Assembly (NCBI GenBank): GCA_007745835.1
Contig: CP036424.1
Span: 3,645,968-3,709,967, forward strand
Source of the DNA: Planctomycetes bacterium MalM25
GTDB lineage: Bacteria; Planctomycetota; Planctomycetia; Pirellulales; Lacipirellulaceae
Direction of reading: 5' to 3'
DNA length: 64,000 nucleotides
The translations under genes were made by a program, and so were the position numbers. Shown here piece after piece: positions 24,661 through 33,745 of the stretch (its first letter is position 1; each line of letters begins with the position of its first letter). The notes beneath the pieces are model-generated. The model was given only the letters and a program-made list of their open reading frames with translations, searched no databases and was not told the DNA's origin.

Positions 24661-24957
24661 TTACGCGGCTCGCCTCGCCGTGTGGGAGGCTATCGGCCGG
24701 TAGCGGCGTGCCTCGCACAGCACACACGGCATGTAAACCATCCCGCCGCACTCCTCACAACGCGAGGCGACAAGGTCCCGCGCGGGGCCGTCGCCCCCCA
24801 GCTCGTCCGGCTCGGCGCCGTGCAATCCGCGCTCGCCGTTGGCGATCGCGTTGACCGAGCCCCGGCTCACCCCGGTTTGAGCGGCAATCGCCCGGCGCGA
24901 CATGCCCCCTTCATCCAGCAACCGCTTCACTTCCAGCACAAGCACGCGTGGCAACAT
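24661..24957 (-). CDS. HTH plus zinc-ribbon regulator-like protein
   Basis: A 98-residue protein. Residues 1-45 contain a helix-turn-helix (VLEVKRLLDEGGMSRRAIAA, then TGVSRGSVNAIANGERG). The C-terminal part has a zinc-ribbon-like cluster, CEECGGMVYMPCVLCEARRY. It resembles small planctomycete regulators of unknown target. ATG at 24957 is chosen because it starts directly before the HTH; the frame is open to 25080. A small acidic ORF lies 49 bases upstream on the same strand. Confidence 0.75.
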   Translation of the reverse strand: MLPRVLVLEVKRLLDEGGMSRRAIAAQTGVSRGSVNAIANGERGLHGAEPDELGGDGPARDLVASRCEECGGMVYMPCVLCEARRYRPIASHTARRAA

Positions 24958-25006
24958 GGCGCCTCCGTTAGGGGTCCTAAGTGGAAGAAGCTGGGGGAGA
25001 AATCGC

Positions 25007-25147
25007 TCAGTCCTCATAGTCAGGCTCGATCCAAAAATCGCCCGGATCGGGGAAGGTTTCGTCTGGCATGAACTCGTCATCAGGCAAGAAAAAATCCCAA
25101 TCGGGATCGCCGCTCAGCTGAACGGAATGGATAGCTATTGGTCGCAT
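25007..25147 (-). CDS. Small acidic ORF upstream of HTH gene
   Basis: A 46-codon ORF, MRPIAIHSVQLSGDPDWDFF then LPDDEFMPDETFPDPGDFWI and EPDYED, ending in TGA. About a third of residues are Asp/Glu, with regularly spaced aromatic residues. It reads like a genuine short acidic protein rather than random GC-rich translation. It lies 49 bases before the HTH/zinc-ribbon gene on the same strand, downstream of an AT-rich patch (25166-25205) that could hold a promoter. It could be a partner or mimic for the HTH protein. No homologue is recognised. Confidence 0.45.
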   Translation of the reverse strand: MRPIAIHSVQLSGDPDWDFFLPDDEFMPDETFPDPGDFWIEPDYED

Positions 25148-25353
25148 CACCTAGCCCCGCGGATTAGTGAACATAATTCCATTAAGTGGATAAAAGTATC
25201 TCTACCGATGGCCAAAGGCCAGCACAACTTTCGGAATTAATGCCCCTTTAGTGCGCAGCGGTGACACCTCCTTGTCACAGGCTGAATCGATCACCAGAGA
25301 GGCGATCGGTCGCGCTACCGAAGTCGGCCCCGCGGCGCCAAACCGCGGAGCCC

Positions 25354-26862
25354 TTAGAGAGCCGAGCTGGCTTCTTCGAAGAGCTCGGGGAGCAGTCCCT
25401 GGAGCCGTGCGCGCTCACCCGGAGACACGCTCGAGAGCGCCGCGCCGGCGGTGCGCGCCTTGTCCGGCTGGCCGGTGCGGCTGTAGGCGACGACGCGCGC
25501 TACGGCGATCGCCGGGTCGCTCAGCCCCTCATCGCCGACGGTCGTGTCGGGCAGCCTTTCGAGGGTGCGGACCGCTTGCCCGTTGTCCCCTCGGCGGAGA
25601 TGGCAGAGCGCGAGCCCGCGGAGGGCGAGGCGTTGGTAGAAATCGTCCTCGTCCGGGTGGTAGTCGAGGACCGCTCGCCAGGCGTCGGGGGTGTCGGTCG
25701 TCTTCGCGTGGAAGAGTTGTTGCTTGACCGAGTCGAACCGCTCGATGCGGATCGCCCCCGGGCGGATCAGCGGGCGGGGCGTCATCGCGGTCGCTAGGAG
25801 ACCGCCGAGCAACAAGCCCGGCAGGGCCCATCGCAGGGCTCTTACTAACGGAAAGCCAGCCGTGCTCGGGTTGCGAGACTCCTTCCGCATCGCTTCGGAA
25901 AGTCGATCGACCGCTTCGGCGTCGTCGCCCGTGCGTGGCGCCCAGCCGCCAGCAAGGGTCGAGGCGCCAACCAAGCCGGCGCCGGACAAGGTCGCCGCAG
26001 TCGCCCAACCATCACGTTCGGCCACGCGGGCGACGTAACTCAACTCCTCGAGCATCGCCGTCGGCGAGGCGTAGCGATCGCCGGGCGACTTGGCGATCAG
26101 CCGGTCGATCACTTCCGCCAACTCGGGGGGCGTTTCGGGGCGGCGCTCGGCGACGGGGTCGGGCTCGCTGTTGAGGTGCTGCACCGCGACCGACAGCGGC
26201 GTGTCGCCCGTGAACGGCGGGTCGCCCGTGAGCAGCTGGTAGGCCGTAACGCCGAGCGAGTAGAGGTCGCTGCGGGCGTCGATGTCGCGGCCCTCGATCT
26301 GCTCGGGGCTCATGTAGAGCGGCGTGCCCATCGCGACGCCCGCCTGGGTCATGCGGGGCGTGTTCGCTTCGGCCAGCCTGGCGAGTCCGAAGTCGGCCAC
26401 CTTGATCGCCCCCGACCGATCGACCATGAGGTTGTCGGGCTTGATGTCGCGGTGGACGAGCCCCCGTTCCGCGGCGGCCGCGAGCGCCGCGCCGACCTGC
26501 CACAGAACCTCGAGCACCCGCCCCGGTTCGAGCGCCCCGTTGCGTTGGGCGTGGCGGCCGAGGGTGCCGTCGGCGACGTACTCCTGCGCCAGGTAATGCC
26601 GCTCGACGCCGTCGATCTCGACCTTGCCGACCTCGTACACCTGCACGATGCCGGGATGAACGAGCGAAGCCGCCGCGCGGGCCTCGTGCTGAAAGCGATC
26701 GACGTACGCCTGGTCGCGGCAGAGCTCGGCCGCGAGCACCTTGAGGGCGACCCGCCTCGCCAGCGATTGCTGCTCGGCCAAGTAGACCGAAGCCATCGCC
26801 CCACGCCCCAGCTGCCGGAGCAACTGGTAATCGTTCAGGCGTTGGCCGGTGAGGTCGTCCAA
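25354..26862 (-). CDS. Transmembrane Ser/Thr protein kinase (PknB-like)
   Basis: A 502-residue kinase. The kinase domain spans residues 12-275: glycine loop QLGRGAMASVYLAEQ, VALKVL with the ATP lysine near 41, HRDIKPDN near 137-145, KVADFGLARL, and GTPLYMSPEQIEGRDID. A membrane helix lies around 345-365 (ALRWALPGLLLGGLLATAM). The extracytoplasmic part, ~140 residues, has TPR-like helices (QRLALRGLALCHLRRGDNGQ). It phosphorylates Ser/Thr, and FHA proteins in this window are plausible readers. It starts 16 bases after metF and may be cotranscribed. Confidence 0.93.
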   Translation of the reverse strand: MDDLTGQRLNDYQLLRQLGRGAMASVYLAEQQSLARRVALKVLAAELCRDQAYVDRFQHEARAAASLVHPGIVQVYEVGKVEIDGVERHYLAQEYVADGTLGRHAQRNGALEPGRVLEVLWQVGAALAAAAERGLVHRDIKPDNLMVDRSGAIKVADFGLARLAEANTPRMTQAGVAMGTPLYMSPEQIEGRDIDARSDLYSLGVTAYQLLTGDPPFTGDTPLSVAVQHLNSEPDPVAERRPETPPELAEVIDRLIAKSPGDRYASPTAMLEELSYVARVAERDGWATAATLSGAGLVGASTLAGGWAPRTGDDAEAVDRLSEAMRKESRNPSTAGFPLVRALRWALPGLLLGGLLATAMTPRPLIRPGAIRIERFDSVKQQLFHAKTTDTPDAWRAVLDYHPDEDDFYQRLALRGLALCHLRRGDNGQAVRTLERLPDTTVGDEGLSDPAIAVARVVAYSRTGQPDKARTAGAALSSVSPGERARLQGLLPELFEEASSAL

Positions 26863-26878
26863 GGGGCGGCGGCTGGCT

Positions 26879-27751
26879 CTAGGCGGACAGGGTCACGGAC
26901 TTAAGGACTTGGCTGGTCGCTTCCGACTTGTTCAGCACGTAATAGTGGATGCCCGGTACGATGCCGTCGATCAGCTGCTGCGTCTGAGCGGTCGCCTGCT
27001 CGACTCCGAGACGGAATTGGGCCTCTTTATCATCGCCGCACGCTTCGAGCTGCGCTAGGAAATCCGCGGGCAACTTGGCGCCACAGAGCGAGACGATCCG
27101 CTTGATCTGCGAGGCGTTGGTCACGGGCAAGAGGCCCGGGATCAACGGCACGGTGATGCCCGCCGCTTCGCAACGGTCTCGGAAGCGGAAGAAGTCGTCG
27201 TTGTCGTAGAAGAGCTGCGTGATGATCGCATCGGCGCCGGTGTCGACCTTTCGCTTGAGGTTCTCGAGGTCCGCTTCGGGGCTGGGCGCCTCCTGGTGCA
27301 CCTCGGGATAACCCGCCACGGCGACCCCCATCTGTGGGAAGTCGCTGCGGATCATCGCGACCAGCTCGTTCGCGTAGGAGTAGCCCCCCTCGGTCGCCTT
27401 GAACTCGGTCTCCCCCGCGGGCGGGTCGCCGCGCAGGGCGACGACGTTCATCACGTCCGCTTCCACCGCCCGGCGGAGGTAGTCGCGGATCTGGTCCGCC
27501 GTGCGGCCGACGCAGGTCAGGTGCGTGGCGACCGGCAGGTCGAACTCCCGCCGCACGCGGGCGGCGATCTCCAGGGTGCGGTCCTGGGTCGATCCGCCGG
27601 CGCCGTAGGTGCAGGTGATGTATGCCGGGTCGAACTCGACCAGCGTCTCCGCGTGGCGGAAGAGGGTCTCGACGCCCGCCTCGGTCTTGGGGGGGAAGAG
27701 CTCGAAGGAGAGCGCGAATCGGTCGGTCGCGTAGATCTCGGGCAGTCGCAT
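26879..27751 (-). CDS. metF: 5,10-methylenetetrahydrofolate reductase
   Basis: A 290-residue TIM-barrel flavoprotein. It reduces methylene-THF to methyl-THF for methionine synthesis. Motifs are FALSFELFPPKTEAG, ITCTYGAGGSTQDRTLE, HLTCVGRT, NVVALRGDPP, and DAIITQLFYDNDDFFRFRD. Length is normal. The substrate is the product of the glycine cleavage system encoded at 4261-9851, although the genes are not linked. It precedes the kinase gene by 16 bases. Confidence 0.95.
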   Translation of the reverse strand: MRLPEIYATDRFALSFELFPPKTEAGVETLFRHAETLVEFDPAYITCTYGAGGSTQDRTLEIAARVRREFDLPVATHLTCVGRTADQIRDYLRRAVEADVMNVVALRGDPPAGETEFKATEGGYSYANELVAMIRSDFPQMGVAVAGYPEVHQEAPSPEADLENLKRKVDTGADAIITQLFYDNDDFFRFRDRCEAAGITVPLIPGLLPVTNASQIKRIVSLCGAKLPADFLAQLEACGDDKEAQFRLGVEQATAQTQQLIDGIVPGIHYYVLNKSEATSQVLKSVTLSA

Positions 27752-27833
27752 AGGGAAACAGCGGTCGCGGTTGGTGGTGCTTGACGGCAGACTACTCAGT
27801 CTACCCGGGAAGGGCAGCCGAGTCGCCGCCCCC

Positions 27834-28793
27834 TCACCACAACCGGGCGTCGGCGTTCGCCGTCACGTAATCCGCTACGGCTTGTTTGTAGGCGGCGGCC
27901 ACCTGGCGGGTCGTCGGCCCGCCGCCGGGCGGGAGCTCACGCCAGCCGCCATTGGGCAGCCGGATCGCCGCGACCGGCATCACCTCCCGCGTGGCGCTGG
28001 TGACGAACGCTTCGTCGACACGCGCCAGGTCGTCGACGGTGAGCTCCGCCTCCTCGATCGGCCAGCCGTCCCGCTCGCCCAGCCGCCGCAACGCGGCTCC
28101 GGTGATACCCCGCAGGTTGCCCGCCGAGTCGGCGGGGGTCTGCACGCGCCCCCCGGTCACGAAGAAGACGTTGCTGTTGCTCGCCTCGGTGACGTGCCCC
28201 GCCGCGTTGAGCATCAGGCAGTCGTCGGCGCCCCGCTCGACCGATTCGGCCAGGGCCAGGATATTGTTCAGGTAGTTGCCGCTCTTGATGTTCGGGCTGA
28301 GGGCCTCGATCCCGTTGCGGCGGACGTCGGTCACGGCGAGCCGGAGACCGACGTCGTAGTGCTCCTGTTTCCAGGTCGGGACCGGCTTCACGAGGATCAT
28401 GAAGCTCGTCTTCAGGTTCGGGTCGGGGTAGAGATCGACCGGCCCGACGCCCCGCGAAACGTGCCAACGGACGTACACCTCGCCCCGGCTGTCGTCGCCC
28501 CGGCCATCCTCTGGTGGCCCGGCGCCCGCCTCGGCGACGGCGCGGCGGATTTGGTCCATCAGCTCCTCGCGGCTCTGCGAGATCGGCATGTGGATCAGGC
28601 GGGCCGAGTTCTCCATCCGCTCGAAGTGCTCACGCCAGAAGAGGGGGACGCCGTCGTAGGTTCGGAAGACCTCGTAGACCGAATCGCCGTACAGGAAGCC
28701 CCGGTCGAGCACGGGGACGCGGGCCTCTTCCAGTGGGGACAAGCGACCGTCGATGTTGGCGGTCGGGCGGACGGGCGTAGCGGGGGTGGGCAT
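27834..28793 (-). CDS. Class IV aminotransferase (BCAT/D-amino acid transaminase/ADCL family)
   Basis: A 319-residue fold-type IV PLP enzyme. The PLP lysine is near residue 170 in LSPNIKSGNYLNNILA. Other marks are VPVLDRGFLYGDSVYEVFRTY and HVTEASNSNVFFVTGGRV, then LRGITGAALRRL. Branched-chain aminotransferase, D-alanine transaminase and aminodeoxychorismate lyase share these features and cannot be separated here; the short N-terminus and FLYGDSVYEV fit the BCAT-like subgroup. It is divergent from glgP. Confidence 0.88.
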   Translation of the reverse strand: MPTPATPVRPTANIDGRLSPLEEARVPVLDRGFLYGDSVYEVFRTYDGVPLFWREHFERMENSARLIHMPISQSREELMDQIRRAVAEAGAGPPEDGRGDDSRGEVYVRWHVSRGVGPVDLYPDPNLKTSFMILVKPVPTWKQEHYDVGLRLAVTDVRRNGIEALSPNIKSGNYLNNILALAESVERGADDCLMLNAAGHVTEASNSNVFFVTGGRVQTPADSAGNLRGITGAALRRLGERDGWPIEEAELTVDDLARVDEAFVTSATREVMPVAAIRLPNGGWRELPPGGGPTTRQVAAAYKQAVADYVTANADARLW

Positions 28794-28920
28794 GCGAACG
28801 CGGGAAGCCGGAGTGGTTTGGGTGGTCTAGCGAACGGCGTTGCCGCGAGAGGACGTCGCGGGAACTGTTTTCCGCGAGATCGCCGACCGGAGAGCCGATC
28901 CGCATTCTATCGCCGCAACG

Positions 28921-28944
28921 CCTCGATCCGGTAGCGGATCGAGG
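28921..28944. promoter_or_regulatory. Perfect 10-bp hairpin upstream of glgP
   Basis: CCTCGATCCG-GTAG-CGGATCGAGG forms a perfect stem with a four-base loop, about 165 bases before glgP in the 316-base divergent gap 28794-29109. It has no T-tract. A TATACT box follows at 29004-29009. It could be an operator or a leader structure. The rest of the gap shows nothing recognisable. Confidence 0.45.
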
Positions 28945-29109
28945 CCGTCGATCGCGCAGGCGTTTAACGATTTAGGGCTGGAACCACGGTGGGCGGCATC
29001 CGCTATACTCCGTGCGGAGTCGCGCCTACCCGCTAGCTGCCTCCAAACCTTCAATACGACTGGCGTCCTCAGGACGCCTCGCCATATTCCCAAACTACGC
29101 AGCGGTACT

Positions 29110-31311
29110 ATGAGCCAAGTCGACGTCCCCCCGCCCGCCGCCACGCAGCGTGAGAACTGGACCGAGGTCACCCCGCAGGCCCTCTACGGCAAGCTGAACA
29201 CGATCGCCAATAATCTGTGGTGGAGTTGGAAGCCCGAGGTCCAAAGCCTGTTCCGCGACCTCGACCCGCTCCGCTGGCGCCAGCTGGACCACAACCCGAT
29301 CGCCCTGCTGCGGGAGATGACCCCCGAGCAGGTCTCCGAGCGGGCCAGCGAGATGGCGATGTACACCCGCATCAACCAGGCCCACCGCCGCCTGCACGAC
29401 TACCTGACCAAGACCGACCAGACCTGGGGCGCCCGCAACGCCGGCGTCCTCGGCTCGAAGCCGGTCGCCTACTTCTCCGCCGAGTTCGGCATCCACGAGT
29501 CGGCCCCGATCTACTCGGGCGGCCTCGGCGTGCTGTCGGGCGACCACATCAAGTCGGCGTCGGGGCTGGGCGTGCCGCTGATCGCGCTCGGCCTGTTCTA
29601 CGACCAGGGCTACTTCAAGCAGCACCTCGACGGCGAGGGCTACCAGCAAGAGGAGTACCTCGACACGAAGGTCGAGAACCAGCCGATGGACCCCGCCATC
29701 GGGGCCGACGGCGAGCCGATCACCGTGTCGATCGACACCCGCAACGGCGCGTTGCAGGCGAAGGTCTGGCTCATGCGGGTCGGCCGCATCAAGCTCTACC
29801 TGCTCGACTGCGACGTCGAGGGCAACAGCCCGCAAGACCGTGAACTGACAAGCCGCCTCTACGGCGGCGACACCCGCACCCGCATCCGCCAAGAATTGGT
29901 GCTCGGCATCGGCGGCGTGAAGGCGCTGCGGGCCCTCGGCATCACGCCGGGCGCGTACCACCTGAACGAAGGCCACAGCGCGTTCGCCCCGCTGGAGGTG
30001 ATGCACGGCATGATGCAAGACGACGGCTTGTCGTTCGACGAGGCCCTGCGTGAGGTCGCCAAGCACACGGTCTTCACCACGCACACGCCGGTCCCCGCCG
30101 GCCACGACCGCTTCGACGCGGGCCTGATCGAGGAGCACCTCGGGCCGACCCGCGACAAGCTGGGTATCTCGCACGACCAGCTGATGGGCCTCGGCCGCGT
30201 CGAGCCGCAGAACAACGAAGAGACGTTCTGCATGACCGTCATCGGCCTCAAGCTCTCCCGCCGCGCCAACGCCGTTAGCTCGTTGCACGGCCACGTGTCG
30301 CGGGCCATGTGGGCCAACCTGTGGCCCTGGCGGGTCGAGGAAGAGATCCCGATCGGCCACATCACCAACGGCGTGCACGTGCCGAGCTGGCTCGCGTTGC
30401 CGATGCGGCAGATGTACGACCGCTACCTGGGCGTCGACTGGCCCAAGCGGCTCAGCGAGCCGGAGACCTGGGAGGGCATCTACGACGTCGACCCGGGCGA
30501 GCTGTGGGAGACCCACCACGCCCTCAAGAGCCGCTGCCTCGACTTCGTGCGTCGCCGCCTGAGCCGGCAGTGCCGCCGCCGCAGCGAGGACGAGTCGTAC
30601 GTCGAAGCGGCCCGCCAGGCGCTCGACCCGTCGGCGCTGACGATCGGCTTCGCCCGCCGCTTCGCCACGTACAAGCGGGCCGACCTGTTCACGCAGCGGC
30701 TCGACGACCTGGCCGAGATGGTCAACAACGCTGACCGCCCCGTGCAGTTCGTCTTCTCGGGCAAGGCGCACCCGGCGGACGAGCCGGGCAAGCGGCTGAT
30801 CCAGAAGATCTCGAACCTGCGCAAGGACCCACGGTTCGCGGGGCGTGTCGTCTTCATCGAGGACTACGACATGAACGTCGCGCGGCACATGATCCAGGGC
30901 GTCGATGTCTGGCTCAACAACCCGCGTCGCCCGCTCGAGGCGTCCGGCACCAGCGGTATGAAGGTCGTCCTGAACGGCGGCCTGAACTGCTCGATCTTGG
31001 ACGGCTGGTGGGCCGAGGCCTACAACGGCAAGAACGGCTTCGCCATCGGCGATGGCTCGCAGCACGTCGACCAGGACATCACCGACACACGCGACGGCCA
31101 GCACCTCTACGAAGTGCTGACCGAAGAGGTGATCCCCTGCTTCTACGACCGCGACGCCGACGGCCTACCGCACCAGTGGATCGAGCGGATGGTCAACTCG
31201 ATCGCCACGCTCGCCGCCCGCTTCAGCGCCAACCGGATGGTGCAGGACTACGTGAATCTCTGCTACCTGCCCGCCGCCGGCGGCATGAGCAGCGAGATGA
31301 GCATGCGGTGA
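29110..31311 (+). CDS. glgP: Alpha-glucan (glycogen) phosphorylase
   Basis: A 733-residue GT35 enzyme of the short alpha-glucan phosphorylase type. It releases glucose 1-phosphate from glycogen. The N-terminal LNTIANNLWWSWKPE segment is the DUF3417-type start. Catalytic parts are YFSAEFGIHESAPIYSGGLG, FARRFATYKRADL, and TSGMKVVLNGGLNCSILDGW, with the PLP lysine at K618. ATG at 29110 is chosen because upstream frame residues lack resemblance. Its TGA overlaps the next gene's ATG (TGATG). Confidence 0.94.
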   Translation: MSQVDVPPPAATQRENWTEVTPQALYGKLNTIANNLWWSWKPEVQSLFRDLDPLRWRQLDHNPIALLREMTPEQVSERASEMAMYTRINQAHRRLHDYLTKTDQTWGARNAGVLGSKPVAYFSAEFGIHESAPIYSGGLGVLSGDHIKSASGLGVPLIALGLFYDQGYFKQHLDGEGYQQEEYLDTKVENQPMDPAIGADGEPITVSIDTRNGALQAKVWLMRVGRIKLYLLDCDVEGNSPQDRELTSRLYGGDTRTRIRQELVLGIGGVKALRALGITPGAYHLNEGHSAFAPLEVMHGMMQDDGLSFDEALREVAKHTVFTTHTPVPAGHDRFDAGLIEEHLGPTRDKLGISHDQLMGLGRVEPQNNEETFCMTVIGLKLSRRANAVSSLHGHVSRAMWANLWPWRVEEEIPIGHITNGVHVPSWLALPMRQMYDRYLGVDWPKRLSEPETWEGIYDVDPGELWETHHALKSRCLDFVRRRLSRQCRRRSEDESYVEAARQALDPSALTIGFARRFATYKRADLFTQRLDDLAEMVNNADRPVQFVFSGKAHPADEPGKRLIQKISNLRKDPRFAGRVVFIEDYDMNVARHMIQGVDVWLNNPRRPLEASGTSGMKVVLNGGLNCSILDGWWAEAYNGKNGFAIGDGSQHVDQDITDTRDGQHLYEVLTEEVIPCFYDRDADGLPHQWIERMVNSIATLAARFSANRMVQDYVNLCYLPAAGGMSSEMSMR

Positions 31312-32402
31312 TGAAGCGGATCGTCACGCCCACAGGGCCCGCGCTTGAGACGCTGTGCGAGGCCCTCCAAGGGCTCGCCGCCGAAGCCGACCGCACCGGC
31401 GCCTGGCCCGCCGAACAGCTCCGGCTGTGCGGCGAGGCGGGCGTGTTCGAGTGGTTCCTGCCGCCCGAGCACGGTGGGTTGGGCTGGGACGACGCGGACG
31501 TGACGCTCGGCTACTTGGCCCTGAGCCAGGCCTGCCTCGCCACGACGTTCGTCATCACCCAGCGGACCGGCGCGTGCCGGCGGATCGCCGGCGGGTCGAA
31601 CGAGGCGCTCCGAGAGCGTCTGCTGCCCGACCTCGTGTCGGGCGCGGCGTTCGCGACGGTCGGCATTTCGCACCTCACCACGAGCCGCCGCCATCTGGGC
31701 AAACCGGCGCTCTCAGCGGTGCGCGACGCGGCCGGCTGGCGGCTGAACGGCTTCGCCCCCTGGGTGACCGGCGCCGAGGCGGCGGAGCACGTCGTTGTCG
31801 GAGCGGCGGTCCTCGACGACTCGGGCGAGCTGACCGGCGAGCAAGTGCTGCTCGCAGCGCCCACCGACACACCGGGCGTGGCGACGCCCGATCCGTTCGA
31901 GATGGTCGGGCTGACCGCCAGCCGGACCGGGCCGGTCACGTTCGACGACGCCCTCCTGCCCGACGAGGCCGTCGTCGCCGGGCCAATGGCCGAGGTCCTC
32001 AAGCACGGCGTCGGCGCCACGCCGGGCGGGCCGCAGACTTCGACACTGGCCCTCGGATCGGCCGCCGCGAGCCTCGCCATCCTGCGCGACGAGGCGACCC
32101 GACGCCCCGACCTGGAGGGGGCCGCCGAGGCGCTCACCGCCGAGCACTCCGAGTTGCTGGTCGATCTGGCCTCCGCCGCCGGCGGCTCACCGACCTGCAG
32201 CAGCGAATCGCTCCGCCAACGCTCGAACAGCCTCGTGCTGCGGGCGAGCCAAGCGGCGCTCACCGCCACGAAAGGGGCCGGCTACCTGAAGGACGCTGCG
32301 GCGGGGCGTCTCTGCCGCGAGGCGCTCTTCTTCCTCGTGTGGAGCTGCCCGCAACCGGTCCAGCAGGCGGGGCTCTGTGAACTGGCGGGGATCGCCGAGT
32401 AG
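31311..32402 (+). CDS. Acyl-CoA dehydrogenase-like protein
   Basis: A 363-residue protein with the ACAD N-terminal helical domain ([20 protein letters not shown]) and the middle beta domain ([29 protein letters not shown]). The C-terminal helical bundle is short and divergent. The catalytic glutamate usually seen in this family cannot be placed, so activity may be atypical. It starts within the glgP stop codon (TGATG), so it is translationally coupled to a carbohydrate gene, an unexpected pairing. Confidence 0.8.
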   Translation: MKRIVTPTGPALETLCEALQGLAAEADRTGAWPAEQLRLCGEAGVFEWFLPPEHGGLGWDDADVTLGYLALSQACLATTFVITQRTGACRRIAGGSNEALRERLLPDLVSGAAFATVGISHLTTSRRHLGKPALSAVRDAAGWRLNGFAPWVTGAEAAEHVVVGAAVLDDSGELTGEQVLLAAPTDTPGVATPDPFEMVGLTASRTGPVTFDDALLPDEAVVAGPMAEVLKHGVGATPGGPQTSTLALGSAAASLAILRDEATRRPDLEGAAEALTAEHSELLVDLASAAGGSPTCSSESLRQRSNSLVLRASQAALTATKGAGYLKDAAAGRLCREALFFLVWSCPQPVQQAGLCELAGIAE

Positions 32403-32500
32403 AGTGTGTGTCCACACACCCACGACGGACGTCGTGGGCTCGCCGCCTGAGGGTCGTTGGCGCGTCTGCCCACCGCCCCACCGCCCCACCGCTCACTGCC

Positions 32501-33169
32501 ATGTCCGAACCGATCGTCGTTTGGCACGAACAGACCGTCACCCGCGCCGACCGCGAGAAGGCTGCGGGGCATAAGGGCTGTGTCGTTTGGTTCACCGGGC
32601 TCTCCGGCTCCGGTAAGAGCACGGTCGCCAACGCGGTCGACGCCAAGCTCCACGCCGCCGGCGTGCGGACCTACGTGCTGGACGGCGACAACGTCCGCCA
32701 CGGCCTGAACGCCGGGCCGGGGCTGCTGGCGGAGAAGCACGGCGAGGCGTTCGGCGAGCGCTTCGGGCTCGGCTTCGCCCCGGAGGATCGGGTCGAGAAC
32801 ATCCGCCGCATCGGCGAGGTCGCCAAGCTGATGGCGGAATCGGGGCTGGTGGTGCTGACCGCGTTCGTGAGCCCCTACCGGAGCGACCGCGACGCGGTCC
32901 GCGCGACGCTCGGCGGCGCCGCCGGCGAGGGGGGCGACTTCGTCGAGGTGTTTGTCGACACCCCGCTGGAGGTGTGCGAGCAGCGCGACCCCAAGGGACT
33001 CTACAAGAAGGCCCGCGCCGGCGAGATCAAGCACTTTACCGGCATCGACGATCCGTACGAGGCGCCCAGCGCTCCCGAGGTCACGCTGCCGGGGGGCGAC
33101 GAGGGCATCGAAGACTTGGCGGTACGGGTCGTCGAGGATTTGCGGAGCCGTGGGGTCTTGGGGGCGTGA
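32501..33169 (+). CDS. cysC: Adenylyl-sulfate kinase
   Basis: A 222-residue APS kinase that makes PAPS from APS and ATP. The P-loop is [17 protein letters not shown]. Then come [44 protein letters not shown], and [23 protein letters not shown] as family marks. ATG at 32501 is chosen; upstream frame to 32408 is unrelated. No sulfate adenylyltransferase (cysND) is present in the window. PAPS may serve assimilation or sulfation of polysaccharides. Confidence 0.95.
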   Translation: MSEPIVVWHEQTVTRADREKAAGHKGCVVWFTGLSGSGKSTVANAVDAKLHAAGVRTYVLDGDNVRHGLNAGPGLLAEKHGEAFGERFGLGFAPEDRVENIRRIGEVAKLMAESGLVVLTAFVSPYRSDRDAVRATLGGAAGEGGDFVEVFVDTPLEVCEQRDPKGLYKKARAGEIKHFTGIDDPYEAPSAPEVTLPGGDEGIEDLAVRVVEDLRSRGVLGA

Positions 33170-33227
33170 GTGGGCGTCGGCGGGAACACGTTAAATTGTC
33201 TTTCAACGGTGACCCGAGCGGAATTGA

Positions 33228-33257
33228 TTGACAGCTCGTGGCGAACAGGCGTAGGCT
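33228..33257 (+). promoter_or_regulatory. Possible sigma70-like promoter for the BON gene
   Basis: TTGACA (33228-33233) and TAGGCT (33252-33257) are separated by 18 bases in the 292-base gap after cysC. The -35 is consensus and the -10 is weak. No ORF or repeat is seen elsewhere in the gap. Confidence 0.35.
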
Positions 33258-33461
33258 TTCGCTAGCGGGTGGCGCCTCTCTTGATCGCAGGAGTCTTCTT
33301 CACCCGTCCTGCCTTCTGCTGAGATGCGCTCCCCCCTGCCGCTCCGGCGGCGCCAAGTGCTTGGCGACGATGGAACGTTGCCGTCTCTGAAGCCAGTTGT
33401 CGATTCCCGATAGCACAGCGGAGCCTGTGTTCGAAGGGCTCGCAAGACTCGAGACCCGCCC

Positions 33462-33734
33462 ATGCACCCGAGGCGTGATCCGCTGACCGCAGCCTCTAGG
33501 ACCAACGACACGGGCCTGGCCCAGTTGGTCCGTGAGCGGATCTCGGTGCGACTCGGCAAACGGATACGCGACCTCTCGGTCCAGGTAGAGAGTGGTGTCA
33601 TCCGCCTCAGCGGGAAGTGCTCGACCTACTACTCCAAGCAGCTCGCCCAGCACGCCGTTCTTGGCGTGGTAGAGGACGAAGAGATCGAGAACCAGATCGA
33701 GGTCGCGGTCCCCTCAAGAGTCTGCCGCGGTTGA
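33462..33734 (+). CDS. Small BON-domain protein
   Basis: A 90-residue protein made of one BON-type domain: LAQLVRERISVRLGKRIRDL, VQVESGVIRLSGKCSTYY, then SKQLAQHAVLGVVEDEEIE and NQIEVAV. BON domains bind phospholipid or act as small adaptors. There is no clear signal peptide, so it is probably cytoplasmic. Its 3' end faces lpxK, 11 bases away on the other strand. Confidence 0.75.
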   Translation: MHPRRDPLTAASRTNDTGLAQLVRERISVRLGKRIRDLSVQVESGVIRLSGKCSTYYSKQLAQHAVLGVVEDEEIENQIEVAVPSRVCRG

Positions 33735-33745
33735 GCCGCCGGCGG

